From NCBI GenBank assembly GCA_025403435.1, contig CM046350.1, positions 20,964,324-21,028,323 of the forward strand: 64,000 nt of DNA. The letters run 5' to 3'. The notes beneath the pieces were generated by a model that worked only from the letters and a program-made list of their open reading frames with translations, searched no databases and was not told where the DNA came from. Each line of letters opens with the position of its first letter. Positions within the stretch are counted from its first letter, which is position 1. The position numbers and the translations under genes are program-made. Positions 1 through 11,550 of the stretch are shown piece by piece. The DNA is from Artocarpus heterophyllus. Its lineage: Eukaryota; Streptophyta; Magnoliopsida; Rosales; Moraceae.

Positions 1-880
1 CTCTCACTAATGATTTGGTACACAAATTATGAAAATTATAACCACTGCCACTACAATTATAATTAACATAATTTTAGGATAGAAAAGATAATAACAAATC
101 AAAATTATTATATTTAAATAGAACATATTTTTACGTTACTTTTGGTAGCACCTTGTCTTATTAAATGGTTTAAGAATATACTATGCCATCCTCTTCAACA
201 ATAAATCAAGTATTACTAAGGATTTACAGTGATAGTTCATGTCTATAATGTAGTAGAAATTGAACTTAATAAACGAGCATGATTTCAATATTATTAATAT
301 TAATTATGCAACACAATTAAATTACATAAAAAAGCATGACTGAATTTATGTAAGAATTGGGCAACATAACAACATTAATAATAATTATTAAAAACTTGAA
401 AAATAATTTATTCCATAAAAATAAAAGTGTTACAAAGTAGATATAGAATTAAAAAAGATAAAGTTATAGAAGAGTTATAGAAGGGTTCTAGAGAAATAGA
501 TAAAGTTTTGATAACAAACGGTTAAGAACTCAAAGATGGAGTTTGTAGTGTACCGAAATTTGGTATGAGCATATGCACCAAATTTAGTAGGCAAGATGAT
601 TCACCATGACCAATTTATACTTGAGCTGTTGTATGAATGTTTAATACCTCATTAAGGGCATGAGTATGCTGAACTAAGGACACTATGCTAGCAAGGTAAA
701 GCCACTTCAATTTGAAGTAATTTGCGGTGTGCTGTTGGTTGCTTAAAAAAGCATATAAGCAACTAGGTGCCCTTTTTAGAACGAAAAACTCTAAGTGCGA
801 CTCTCTAAACTTTGAAACTTCATTTCCCCATATATGATCTAAGATAAAAAGAAAATTCCATGGTAGTTTGTCAAGTTTTT
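1..880. other. AT-rich sequence, no gene seen
   Basis: No conserved coding stretch, RNA gene or clear repeat structure was recognised here. Composition is strongly AT-rich and all frames are broken by frequent stops. It could be the upstream part of the gypsy-type LTR fragment that follows, because no TG boundary or target duplication could be placed. Confidence 0.4.
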
Positions 881-2715
881 GGTGCCAAATTGCAAGAAAA
901 ACCTAACCGGGTCGAGGTAATGGGCTATTTCAGTTTACAAGATGTTTGGTGTTAGTTCAGGGGGTTTTCCTTTGAGTTTTGATGAGATATTTGAACCTAG
1001 TAACCTCTAATATGTCAAGAACATTTCCACAAAAGGGTTTCAGTAAATTCAATTGGGAAGTGGTGGTTTCAAGTTTGTATTTGGTGGTTGTCCAGAATCA
1101 GGTAAATTTTGAAAGTGCTTTAGGTTTTGTTTTTGTTTCCTAGGCTAGAAGGATCCTTTGAAGTTGAAATTTTGAGGATATGTTCATTTATATGGTATTT
1201 AAATCCTTCTAAAACAGTTTTAGCAAATTCAATTTGGTTTAGGAGTTATAGACTTAAAAATGTACCTGGTTCCTTAGATGCATTGATGTTGTGGTTTGTG
1301 ATGGTTTTGATATTTTGTGAATTTAAAATTTATTCACAGCTTGGAAACAGGTGTTTCAAGATATAATTAAGTTTCGGGGAGTCCTAAAATAGAGGGGAAT
1401 CTATGGTGAACCCTATAAAGGTTGAAATGGTTTCCCCCGGGCAGTCTAGCCACGCTAGGCCACCAACCTGTGCACAAGGCTTACACACAGGGCCTGCGTG
1501 CAGCCAGTGTGGGCAGCCCACGCGGGTGTGTAGGGCTGCCTTGTCCAACCCTTGGCTAGCCCTCAACTAGAATAGGCCAAATGGCCTAGTCAAGTGTTTC
1601 TGGGCCCTCGGAGTCCCTTTTTGATGCTGTTTGACGCGTTTGAGACTTGAAAACATCCATTTTCATTAATATTACCTAAAATAAATATTTAAAATAAGAA
1701 AATGAACTCCTTAATGTTTGATTATTAGTTATTGTCAGATTGGTGGTAATGTAAGTAGAAATTTTTAATTTTTCAAAGGTATGAAGTACTGGACCCCACG
1801 AGAGCTTTATTGACAGTCTCATTGAGTAAAGTAAGTAGAATTTCATCTGTATCACCACAATTATTGTGCATTTAATGTTGTGAATTGATATGTGAAAGTT
1901 ATATGCACTGCACTACATATTGTGATTTCAAATATTTGCCAGCATGTAAGGAATTATGAAAAATGTGAAATTGCTTATACTAGTAAGCTATGACGGGGCT
2001 CTAAGCGTCTGGGATGCAATGATGTGTAACTTTTAAGCATTAGGGACGCAGTGATTAGGCATCTAGGATGCCATGTGAGATGTTAAGTGTCTAGGACACC
2101 AATGATTTAAGCATCTGATATGTAATACTTTCCCCTCCAGGAAACCCTAAACAGTGTGCACACTATGTTAAGAGTATGAAAGATACAGTGAAGTGTAAAT
2201 GGATTGAAAGGATGATAATGTGAAAAGTTAAAGAGTAAACATATATTAATTGAATTCCTTCATTCAAATGCTACTCGTGCTTGCATAATTTTACTTATTG
2301 AGCATTAGCTCACTCATTTTTATGGTGATGTAGATGAGGGCACGTCTCAACACTAGCTGAGGACTAGATGGTTGGCTGGCGGACTCCTAATGCTTCGGGC
2401 TAACATATATGGACTAGCTGACCTATTATTTTATGGTCTTATTGTATACGCACTTTAAGCCAAAAGGATTATATATGGTACACAAGTGAGCCTATTTTTG
2501 AGAAATGTATTATTTTGTACATATTTGGCCAGCCATTTAGAGTGTATTACATATGTTTTGATACCCTCACTAGTTCCAATTTTTTTAAAAGTTCAAATTT
2601 GCCCTTTTTTTATAAAATTTTGAATGACATATTAAGGTTAACATAAGAACAAGGTAAGATGTAACACTACCTAATGTAATTAGATGGATTTGTAGGATTA
2701 TGTTAGGTGGGTGTT
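881..2715 (+). mobile_element. Gypsy-type LTR fragment (Tekay/Del-like guess)
   Basis: Non-coding sequence with the look of a long plant gypsy LTR. It has a GC-rich block (about 1430-1610) in an AT-rich background, a series of small palindromic boxes (2005-2125), and a 'TTGAGCATTAGCTCACTC' word near 2297-2315 of the kind common in Tekay/Del chromovirus LTRs. A GGTGGGTGTTACG-like end lies near 2705-2718. The 5' boundary was not found, no target duplication is visible and no internal coding region follows, so this is a solo or truncated LTR. The family assignment comes from remembered sequence style, not an alignment. Confidence 0.4.
2002..2125. repeat. Degenerate short repeat with palindromic boxes
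   Basis: About five units of roughly 22-32 bp, each with a box of the form stem-TAG/TGG-stem. Examples are 2005-2017, 2037-2049, 2058-2072 and 2087-2099. Boxes three and four have different stem bases (GGCATC/GATGCC and GTGTC/GACAC) but both keep pairing. The array lies inside the gypsy-type LTR fragment. Confidence 0.6.
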
Positions 2716-4960
2716 ACGTATACATACAAGATCATCTTTCCACCTCATCAGACTCTCTACACTAATTTAGACGTTATTTTATTATTTTTTGTGGGATCGA
2801 ATGAGTGCTCTAGTAACATCTCCTCCCTAAAGGGAGACTACTGAACAGGAGGCTCAGTAGAGAAGAAAGAAGGAAATGGCCCAAAGGCTATTGAGGGGTG
2901 TGCATTTGAAGAAGGGGAGAAGCCGTATTTATAGTGAAAATTTTCACTATTCTTCCGTTTTTTATTATTACATTTATTATATTTTATTTATTATTTATTA
3001 TTTTTTCTTTTTCTTTCTTTAATTAGTCGCCCCACCATTTCACGTGAATCATGCCGAATACATACATATACATATATATATATATATTATTTTTTTATGA
3101 TGTCATGCTAACGCAGCTTGATATAAGTACTATTTGCATTTGTTGTTTGTTTTTGCCATTTTTGAGCTATTTTGCTCCCTTTTTCCTCCTAATTTCAAAT
3201 CTAAAATTCACAAAAACACTAAATTAATTATTTTATAAACAAAATATTTACAAAAGTTATTAAAATTATTTGTTTTGCAATAAAACACAAAAAATAACTG
3301 CAAACTTGTAAAATTTCTGGTCTCTTTTGGTTTGACATAAATATGATTTTTAATCCTTAAGAATATTTTTAGAAATTACTAAAAATATAATAGAACATAT
3401 TTACAAACTTAAAATTTATTTACAAACACTTTAAGATTCAAAATAAAATCACGACACATTATTTTTAGGATTTTGACTATTTACATACTCAACACTTATT
3501 TAACTCATCGAAACGAATCTAAAAATTAATAAAAATATTATTAAGCATAAAAACACATCAAAAATGAATTTTTAAACACATTTACATACTAAGACACAAA
3601 AATACTTATTAATACAAAAATGCCATTAATTAGAGGATTAAATGAGAAATAAAAGCATAAATAAATTATTTAATCCTTATAAAATGTATACTTTTATGAT
3701 CTCATCACCCCGGATCTTCCTTGCTTTCATGAAATCTCAACAAGGGATCAAACATTACCACTAGTGCCTGCAAGAACCCTTGCCCATTCATGACTTTGAA
3801 TGTAAGCTTCACGGCCACCTTTCTTCTTCATGACAAATTACCTTGCTAAGTCACGACCTTTCCCACAAACTTACGCTATCATGGAATACATAGCTCAATC
3901 ACCCATGTGATCTTTCTCAACTAATTTTGAAAACTGTATTTGAATCATGATGGAGCAGATGAGGAAATCAAACAGCACTAAAGAACAAAGATAGAAGTGA
4001 CACTAACGAGATTAATATATTTTTAGACAAGGTTAGGTGAGAGTATCAAAGTGAAAATCGTAGTGTCAAACAACTAAAGAGAGGAGAACAAAATCACTAC
4101 ATATAAGGGATAAAATAGTCCAACCACTTTAATATTAAATTAAAAAGGGCGCAATGAGAAAAAAGAAAATAGGGAGTATAAAATTGAATATAGGGTTAAA
4201 GATGGTATATCGATATTATTGATTGTTATAATACAAAAAAAGGTATTTGTATTGTTTATCAGGATATGGCACCTTACTTTTAACATCTACCAACATCAAA
4301 AATCATAATATTTTTATCACATATTTCATTTATTTGGTCAGACAATTTTACAATTTACGGTATAAAAAATGATTTGTAAGCTTAATTATTTATCTAATTT
4401 TTAATGGAAACTTGTTATTCATCAAAGAAATTATAAAAAAATTTCTATTTTTAACAATTTCAAAAATGACAAATTGATGCATAAGTGCTTTTTTTTATTA
4501 TTCTATAAGATTTTTCCTTTCTTTGATTTTGGTTTTGGGGCATAATAATTTTCTTTGAAAATTAAAATCCTCCATTCTCTAAGTTTTTATTGAGCACACT
4601 AGTTGATAGCCTTCTTTGACAACCCTTAGTCTACAATAACATAGAAGGCCTAGGGTTTATAGCCAATCACTCCTTCTAATTATTATTCCTAATAACTTGG
4701 ATATGTTAAAAAATTAACACAGTAGAATGTAGGTAAAAAAATTTCTTTAAAAGGTTCATCTCATGACGCTATATAAAATTAATATGTCGTAACTATTACT
4801 TATAAGCAATAAAGTTTTAGGTGACTGCTCATTTCTCTAAACAAAATAATATATTAATTTTATTTGTTATTCTCACTTATATACTTTACTAACTTTTGAG
4901 ACATATATTTATTTTTTATGCTTTATTTCTATGTTTTATTACATTTGATTGGAATGAGGA
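2716..4960. other. AT-rich intergenic sequence, no gene seen
   Basis: No coding region was recognised. The stretch holds a TA-rich microsatellite near 3063-3087 and many homopolymer runs. A more GC-balanced patch at 2810-2935 has no recognisable coding content. It is probably decayed repeat sequence. Confidence 0.4.
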
Positions 4961-6130
4961 GTGTTGGAGTCAACAAGAGGCTTAAAAGCTTTATTTTGTC
5001 CTAGAGGAGGCAGTGTTATGGCACCCAATGTAGCATCGCTTGCGCTCTATCTTAAGGAGGAAGTCATGGCAACCTTTGGCAAGTGCACGCCCTAGTGCCA
5101 CAACCTCTTCTGCAGGCTCATGTTCAGAACTTTGCCTTGGATGCCATTCAATAAAGGCATACCCCAATGTCACGCTTCTTTATCTACAAGAAAGTTAGTA
5201 TTTGGCTATTTGGAAGAAGAACTTAATACTTGCTTGAAGAAGATATAAATAGTTAGACTAGGGTTTTTAGACAAGAACTCTTAGAGGCCAAAAATGAAGT
5301 TCCACAACAATCTTTGAAGGAATTCAAGAGAAGGAGAATAATTGAAAGATTTCTTGCAGCTTGAACAACTAGCTTATTATTTATTTTCTTTCTCCTTTAA
5401 ATTTTCTTTGAGAATTGTAAAGGATTTTGTTTAGATGTTTATGTCTTTGATTTTGCATTTGATTAAGACCATGATGACCTAAATTGTTTATTTAGAGGGC
5501 TATGTGGCTTAAATGGATTCATGTTTGAATAATTTGCCTATGATTATTGCTACATAATTTTCTTTCTATTTATTTATTTATTAATCTTAATGCTTCTAGT
5601 TGACTGATTACCTATTAGTTGATTTGATATTTAGAATTGTTACTTAGGATAGGAGAATTTTAAATGTTAGTTTTAGGAAAGACAACTTAGGAAAATATTA
5701 AGTTGGAAGAGCTATAATTCTCTTTCTAGCTATTTACTAAAATGGACGAATTTCAAAATTTCCCTTGAAATATAGGGCTTATCACAAAATGCTTTTTGAC
5801 ATTTAGTTTTTAACTTTTGTTCCCCCTAAACTTTAGTACCCTTGTAAATTCTCACCTTCTTTCAATTTGATAATGAAAAATTACATGTGGCGTTGTTTCG
5901 TATCAAGAGTTAGGTTAGTAACATTGCAATTAAAAATAGCCCTTTCAATCAGGTTTATATGAAATTAGAGTTGTCATTTTATTTTCATACTTCTTAAATT
6001 AGGGATTTTGTCTGACCTAAAGAGCTTTGGAGCTTCAACAATGGCAGCCAATAATAGTTATAGAAGTAAGAAACTTTCTTGTCGTTTAGTAAGCTTTGGG
6101 CACAAAGATAGAAGCTCGAAAGAAGAGATT
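4960..6130 (+). mobile_element. LTR-like repeat fragment (Athila/Tat style guess)
   Basis: A GC-richer block (4970-5180) is followed by AT-rich sequence with an 'AGGGTTTTTAGACAAGAACTC'-like segment near 5261-5282 and a 'TTAGGATAGGAGAATTTTAA' segment near 5645-5665. The style matches plant Athila/Tat LTRs. Termini, primer-binding site and coding parts are not visible, so the call is tentative. A 60-codon reverse-strand open frame over the GC block has no recognisable domain. Confidence 0.25.
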
Positions 6131-6163
6131 GGTGAAGAGGTTGACTCTATAAGCATCCTACAT

Positions 6164-7773
6164 TGTTGTTAGCCCAAGAATAGCTACCCAAAAGGGGGTG
6201 AATTGGATTTTAAAACTTTTTCATAATTATTGGAATTTACTAGATTAAACGCACAAGTAAGCGAAACACGCAGATAATAATTATAATAAACTTCAATAAA
6301 ATGAAAATGCGTTAATGTACAGTGGTAGGGATAGAAAAGTGCAAACACTGTTTATAGTGGTTTGGCAATATGCCTACGTCTACTGTCATCGTGCCAAAGT
6401 TTTTGACTCGGCTTCTTCCACTATCACGATGGTCTTTTCAGCGCAATCACTTCTTGTATAATCCAGTGAGATTTTCTACTTAAGACTTACCACATCTTCT
6501 TACAACCATCAATTTTACACGAAGATTGACTAACCAAATAACTCGTCAATTTTCATGAAGATTGGCAAACCAGAAAAACCTGCCAATTTTATAGAGATTT
6601 GTAAACCAAACATTCTCCCAAATTCTAAGGCTTGGTAACCTATCACTCAAAGGATATGATTTATAATTTTTTGGGCTTACTCATGAGATAAACTCTTCAA
6701 ATATAGATGAATACAGTATAAAGCTTATATAGAGAATGTGAACAAGTCTTCAGAGTGAATGTAGAAGATGTAAGCTCAAGAGTGTGTATGAGAATATGAA
6801 AAGATTAAAACAATGCTTGAACACTTTGCAATTTATTCTCCTTATTCTTTATTTTGAGCACAATGAATGGATGGATATATATAGCTTCTAAGTGCTAAGT
6901 TATAGCCTAAAATATCAATTTTGACTCAAAATAGCCATTGCAAATGGAGTTCTAACAGTTAGAAAACTAGCTGTTGCAAACGATTCAGTGGGCTAGACAA
7001 TGTGTTTGACAGTTCAGAGTTTGAAAATTTCAAAACAGCACTCAAAATGATCATCTAATCGATAGGCCATTCAAACCGTTAGGCAAGCCAAACTTGGACC
7101 ACCGGTAGGCTGTCAAAATGTTTATTTCTGACCTTCGTGTTTGGTAAGCCGAACTTAACAGTTCGGCAAGCCGTTCAAGGACATCTGAAAGGCTACCTTT
7201 AGGCACTATGTTTGGCATGCCAATCCTGATTAGTCGGCAGGCACATCTGCCTTAATCAAAAATTTGCACGGCATGTTTTCAAAATGCAGTTTTTACAAAA
7301 CTTTGTTTAAGTAATTTTAGTCTACATTTTGAATAACATCTAAGTTTAAAAACAATTTTAGGATTATTTAGAACACATATGCAACAAGATTTAAACACTA
7401 TATGAATGCAAATGTGTGTGTGTGGATTGAGATTGCATTGACTATATATCATTTGATAAATTTTGCTTACTTACATTAAGACTTAAATCAAATGGTAACT
7501 TGAAATCTTCGATTCTTCATGAGTCCAAATGTTTTCTTGTTTTTGTTTATGATTTGATTCATGCTCAATCTTCAAGTCTTAGTGATAGATCCATCTGCGT
7601 TTAATCGCTTGCAAGTCTTGATAGAAAAATTCTTTTGATTATCTTGAAATGCTAGTAATAATTCTACTAAATTGCTCTACATACTTAAAATAAATTATTA
7701 GTGATTAAGCAATAAATTGTTTGTTGTCATCAAAACAAAAATAAATATTTTATTTGAAACCTTGGAACTATTA
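6164..7773 (-). mobile_element. Copia SIRE-like LTR, reverse orientation
   Basis: On the minus strand this reads as an LTR that begins just after a purine tract (about 7774-7790, AAAATGGGAAGATT) and ends in ...GGGCTAACAACA at about 6164. Near its end it carries the 'AATTCACCCCCTTTTGGGTA' phrase (about 6184-6204) typical of many plant SIRE/Maximus LTRs. The adjoining sequence at 7774-8155 looks like the 3' non-coding part of such an element. The second LTR and coding region are absent, so the copy is truncated. A patch of CGGCAAGCCGAA-like words lies at 7050-7245. Confidence 0.5.
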
Positions 7774-8155
7774 ATCTTCCCATTTTTTACGATGACAAAC
7801 AATTGATTGCTTTGAAATTTTTATTTGAAACAAAATCATTATAGCTCAAAAATTTCTTACCATACAATTTACCTTAAGCTTCCCTTGTACATCATAATTT
7901 AAAACTCAAAATATATGTTTAATTCATTTTAGCAGAAATTTTTAAAGCAATCAAACTTACATTTTCTACCTCTTTGGCATCAGCAAAAAGAGTGAGAAAA
8001 CAAATCAAGTTAAAAGAATGCTTGTACTAAGAAAATTAAAAACATAATGCATCAAATACAAAACATATTTTATTTTCCCCCTTTGATTTACCAAATTTCA
8101 AATCAATAAAGAAGCGAATTAGTAAATTTCTCAGAGCTCAATTTCTTCAAGAGAA
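7774..8155 (-). mobile_element. Internal fragment of the SIRE-like copia element
   Basis: Read on the minus strand, this has purine-rich 'AAAGGGGGAAAA' (about 8076-8087) and 'GTACAAGGGAAGCTTAAGGT' (about 7871-7890) phrases like those just upstream of the 3' LTR in SIRE elements. It joins directly to the LTR at 6164-7773 and ends where the next copia LTR starts, so that element may have inserted into this one. No intact reading frame remains. Confidence 0.4.
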
Positions 8156-8159
8156 TCTA

Positions 8160-9967
8160 TTAGACTAAGTGCCCTAATGATGTAATAAGTTTTTAGAGAC
8201 ATTTAATCAATAAAGAGTTTATTTATTATTCATATATCAAATGTTGTCCTTTTAATGTTTATTTCTATTGAATATATGATAAGCAAATAAAAGTTTGAGA
8301 TTGTCGGTCTAAACCTTTAAGATCATGCATATGATGGGCAAATTCTATAGAAGACATGAATCTTAAATATGATAGTCTAAATAATAAAGTCCACAATCGA
8401 AGGAATAAAGTTGGACGCTTTATCCATGTTAAGATTGTTATGTTGTCTACATCCCTAATTGGAGGTGACTTGCCTTGATCATCAGAATGGGACTCAACGA
8501 GTAAAAACAATAGGTGATGACATATTGGATCGGGACAAAAAAGTTGAATTGATTTGATTAATAATTCTGTTTATTTAAATCAATTCACTTTAGACAATTA
8601 GATGTGTTATGTCTTAATCCTGAAATGAATTAATGGGCATGTATTCTTGACTTATGTCTTTTGATGTGCCAAAAGCCGACATCTTGATTTAATAATGGTA
8701 TGCAGACTAGTACGCTAAAGACATGACTCTTAATTGACGTAGACTCGTTATTTATAGATATGAAATCCATAGCTCTTTTGTAGAGTTAATGATATTCTCT
8801 TATTGGCATTATCTTGTAATTTGAATATTAGAGTGCTCAACCATTTAGATAGGTGTAACCAAATAGTCTAGTATTTACAGATAGTAAGTATTCTAACGGT
8901 GAGATAATGGAACATAAGATAAAAATAATCGAGAAGGTAAGCTTTTAATGGGATAATGTTACAGTTAATAATTATAAAAAAAATATATATATATATATAT
9001 CTAGGATATGTTATTTTATAATTATTGGAGCTTGATCTATATATATCCATTAGGTCTCCTTTGCTAGCTCATAATAATTCATGTGACAATACGGTATGTT
9101 TTTTTCTATATATTAGTGACTTATGTTAATTATTAGATTGGCTGAAATTCAAAAGATTGGATTTAATAATTGATGTTAGTTTATTGGTTGAATTAATTTT
9201 ATGAATTAATTCAAGATAAATATGTTGAATTATTTGGATATTTTTTATTTGATATGGGATTATCTATATATGACTGTTTTAATCAGATAACTTCTTTATT
9301 GGGTTATTTGAATTAAAATTGAGGCGCTATCTAAGATTTCCATGTGAAATAAGATATTTAGAGATTTCTAGATTATCGCTTAGTCGGTAGGCCAGTGGCC
9401 AAGTTCGATAGGTCAGTGGAGCCAATTTGGCAGGCCGATCTCCTAGATCAGTAGGTCAAACATGCGATAATCCAACTACATGTTTTTTACGTGTTTTTGA
9501 TTAGAAGTTGATGCAAACTTAAATTTTGAAGCCTAATCTGATAAAGATTGACCTCAAATTTGACCACTATATAAAGGGAACTATTTTTCATTGTTCGTTA
9601 GATCATTAAGAAGTAGAGAGTGAATACTTTAGTAAGAAAAACTCTGAAACTCTTGAAGAGTTATTATTCAACATCTCGAACTTTAGTTCTAGGTATTCTC
9701 AAGTGGTTGGAAGGAGAGTCATTGGAGGAAAAACTATACGACGTGCGACCACCTGTACTCAATCATAGAAAGAGAATAGCAAGGAAGACCAATTAGTTGA
9801 GGCTTTTCTAGAAAGTTATTCTCTATTTGGATTTTTTGCAGTCTTTGGTATACAAAAGAGGTACGTAAAATCTTTTATTAATTTATGTTCTTAGCATGAC
9901 AAACTTATTATTTGGAAAAGACTGATTTAAAAATTTTTAAAAATCCGTTGCGTATCGTTTTTTAACA
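8160..9967 (+). repeat. 5' LTR of an old copia element
   Basis: The LTR starts near a 'TAGACTAAGTGCCCTAATG' segment, shortly followed by 'CATTTAATCAATAAAGAG', a phrase common at the start of plant copia LTRs. It ends in ...TTTAACA at 9967, directly before a tRNA-Met type primer-binding site at 9970. Length is about 1.8 kb. The start is uncertain by some tens of bases. No matching 3' LTR exists in the window. A GC-richer patch at 9375-9470 carries CGGTAGGCC/GGCAGGCCGA words. Confidence 0.55.
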
Positions 9968-9969
9968 AT

Positions 9970-9980
9970 TGGTATCAGAG
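9970..9980 (+). other. Primer-binding site (initiator tRNA-Met type)
   Basis: TGGTATCAGAG lies two bases after the LTR end. This is the standard plant copia primer-binding word, complementary to the 3' end of initiator tRNA-Met. It fixes the 5' LTR boundary and the plus orientation of the element. Confidence 0.75.
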
Positions 9981-11550
9981 TCATGTTTTACGTTGAGTTT
10001 ACGAGTTCATGATTATGCTATATACATAAATTATGTGATCTTATTCCCTCTTATACTTGAATTATATATTTAAAAGAGTTGGTACTTTAGGGTTTCTATA
10101 TAATATGGTCATGAGATTACATGGTGGATGTTTATTAATTATTTATGGTTAATTAAATTTCTATTTTGATTAATATATTAATAAATTAAATTTGCCCGTT
10201 ATGGTTCCTTAGAGGTTAGAATGTGTATCTAGATTTTTCATGTAATTAGATGACAATCTATCATCATCGTCTAGGATTTATTGTTTTAATTTTAATTTAT
10301 AAAATTTGTATTAAAATAATTATATGAAGTGAAAACGGATCTAAGAGATGGAGATTATTGTAGTTCTATGTTTTTCTATGTTTATAATTTTTTATATTTT
10401 TGAATTGTTGAAAAATAAATTAAAAATTGCATAAAATTATTTTTACAAAAGGTTTGGAAAAGTGCTAGTTCAACATCGGTCGACAAGCTATAGGTCGATA
10501 ATCACATATCGACAGACCGATGGTCACAGATTGATAGGCCAATAGCAAGGCAGAACCATTCTTTAAAATAGTGCGTATTTTTGGTGTAGTTTCAATTTTG
10601 TTTTTTTGAGACAATACTAAGAAACATGAAATTTTATGATAACCAAAAAAATAAAATTTTCATCTATATGAGATTGAAGAATTTAAGATGGACGCCGCAT
10701 AAAGAAGGATACAACAAGGAGATACAAAATGAAGAATCGATTTATGTTTCGATTGATCTTTTGTAATCTTTAATTTCTTTCTGTAAGATGGAACCATAAT
10801 ATTATAGCTGTTTATTATATTGCTTGTAGCTTTGCGTGTTGCATTGCTTGTCTGCATTATAATATATTTTATCATATATGTTGATAACATGTCATGTAGA
10901 ATAGGGAGTGCCGCTCATTACAAATTGTTCATGCATGTTAACATAAAACCTTGACTTTTAAAATATTGAGTGTGAGAAAGTTTTTGAAGAATGGACCTAA
11001 GGCCTCCATTGTTGGTTCATAGGTAACACATGGTGGTTCCAACCCTAAGGAAAGGATTTCATCATATACTAGTTTGGATCTCCAAAGGGATAATTTACTT
11101 TAGCATGATTTATCGTTGTACACCCCTAAATAACGGTTATAAATCATGGAGAAAGTAGTTGAAATAATGGTTATACACTCAAGATTAATTTTATTATTAA
11201 CCTCCCCTAGGAGTTCTGTTAATAAAGTTAATGGCCAAATAAAACGACTATAAATATATGTTAGATCAGATGGATCTTGAATGGTATATACTAATCAGAG
11301 AGGATCCATATTCCTAATTGAATTTGGCAAATCTTCTGAAGACGGCTTGTTGAATTCTGAGTTAGGGATTATTGTTGTAAGCTTGTGATTTTTTCAGGAT
11401 TTTGACACATAAACATAATTGTATGCTTACTTTTTTATGTTATCTCACTAAATTGTTATGGAATGTTTGCTTATGTTTGGTATATGATTCTTTATTGTAG
11501 ATTAAAATCTGTAGAAACGCGTTATCTTTGATACTCGATAAAAACACATT
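9981..11550 (+). mobile_element. Untranslated leader of the old copia element
   Basis: AT-rich sequence between the primer-binding site and the first recognisable gag-like codons. At about 1.5 kb it is long for a copia leader, so a small insertion may be hidden inside. A second patch of GTCGACA/GATAGGCC-like words lies at 10475-10555. No gene was recognised. Confidence 0.4.

Noticed and set aside
1384..1566. Open frame on the minus strand in a GC-rich block
   Set aside because: It sits inside the GC island of an LTR fragment and shows no domain.
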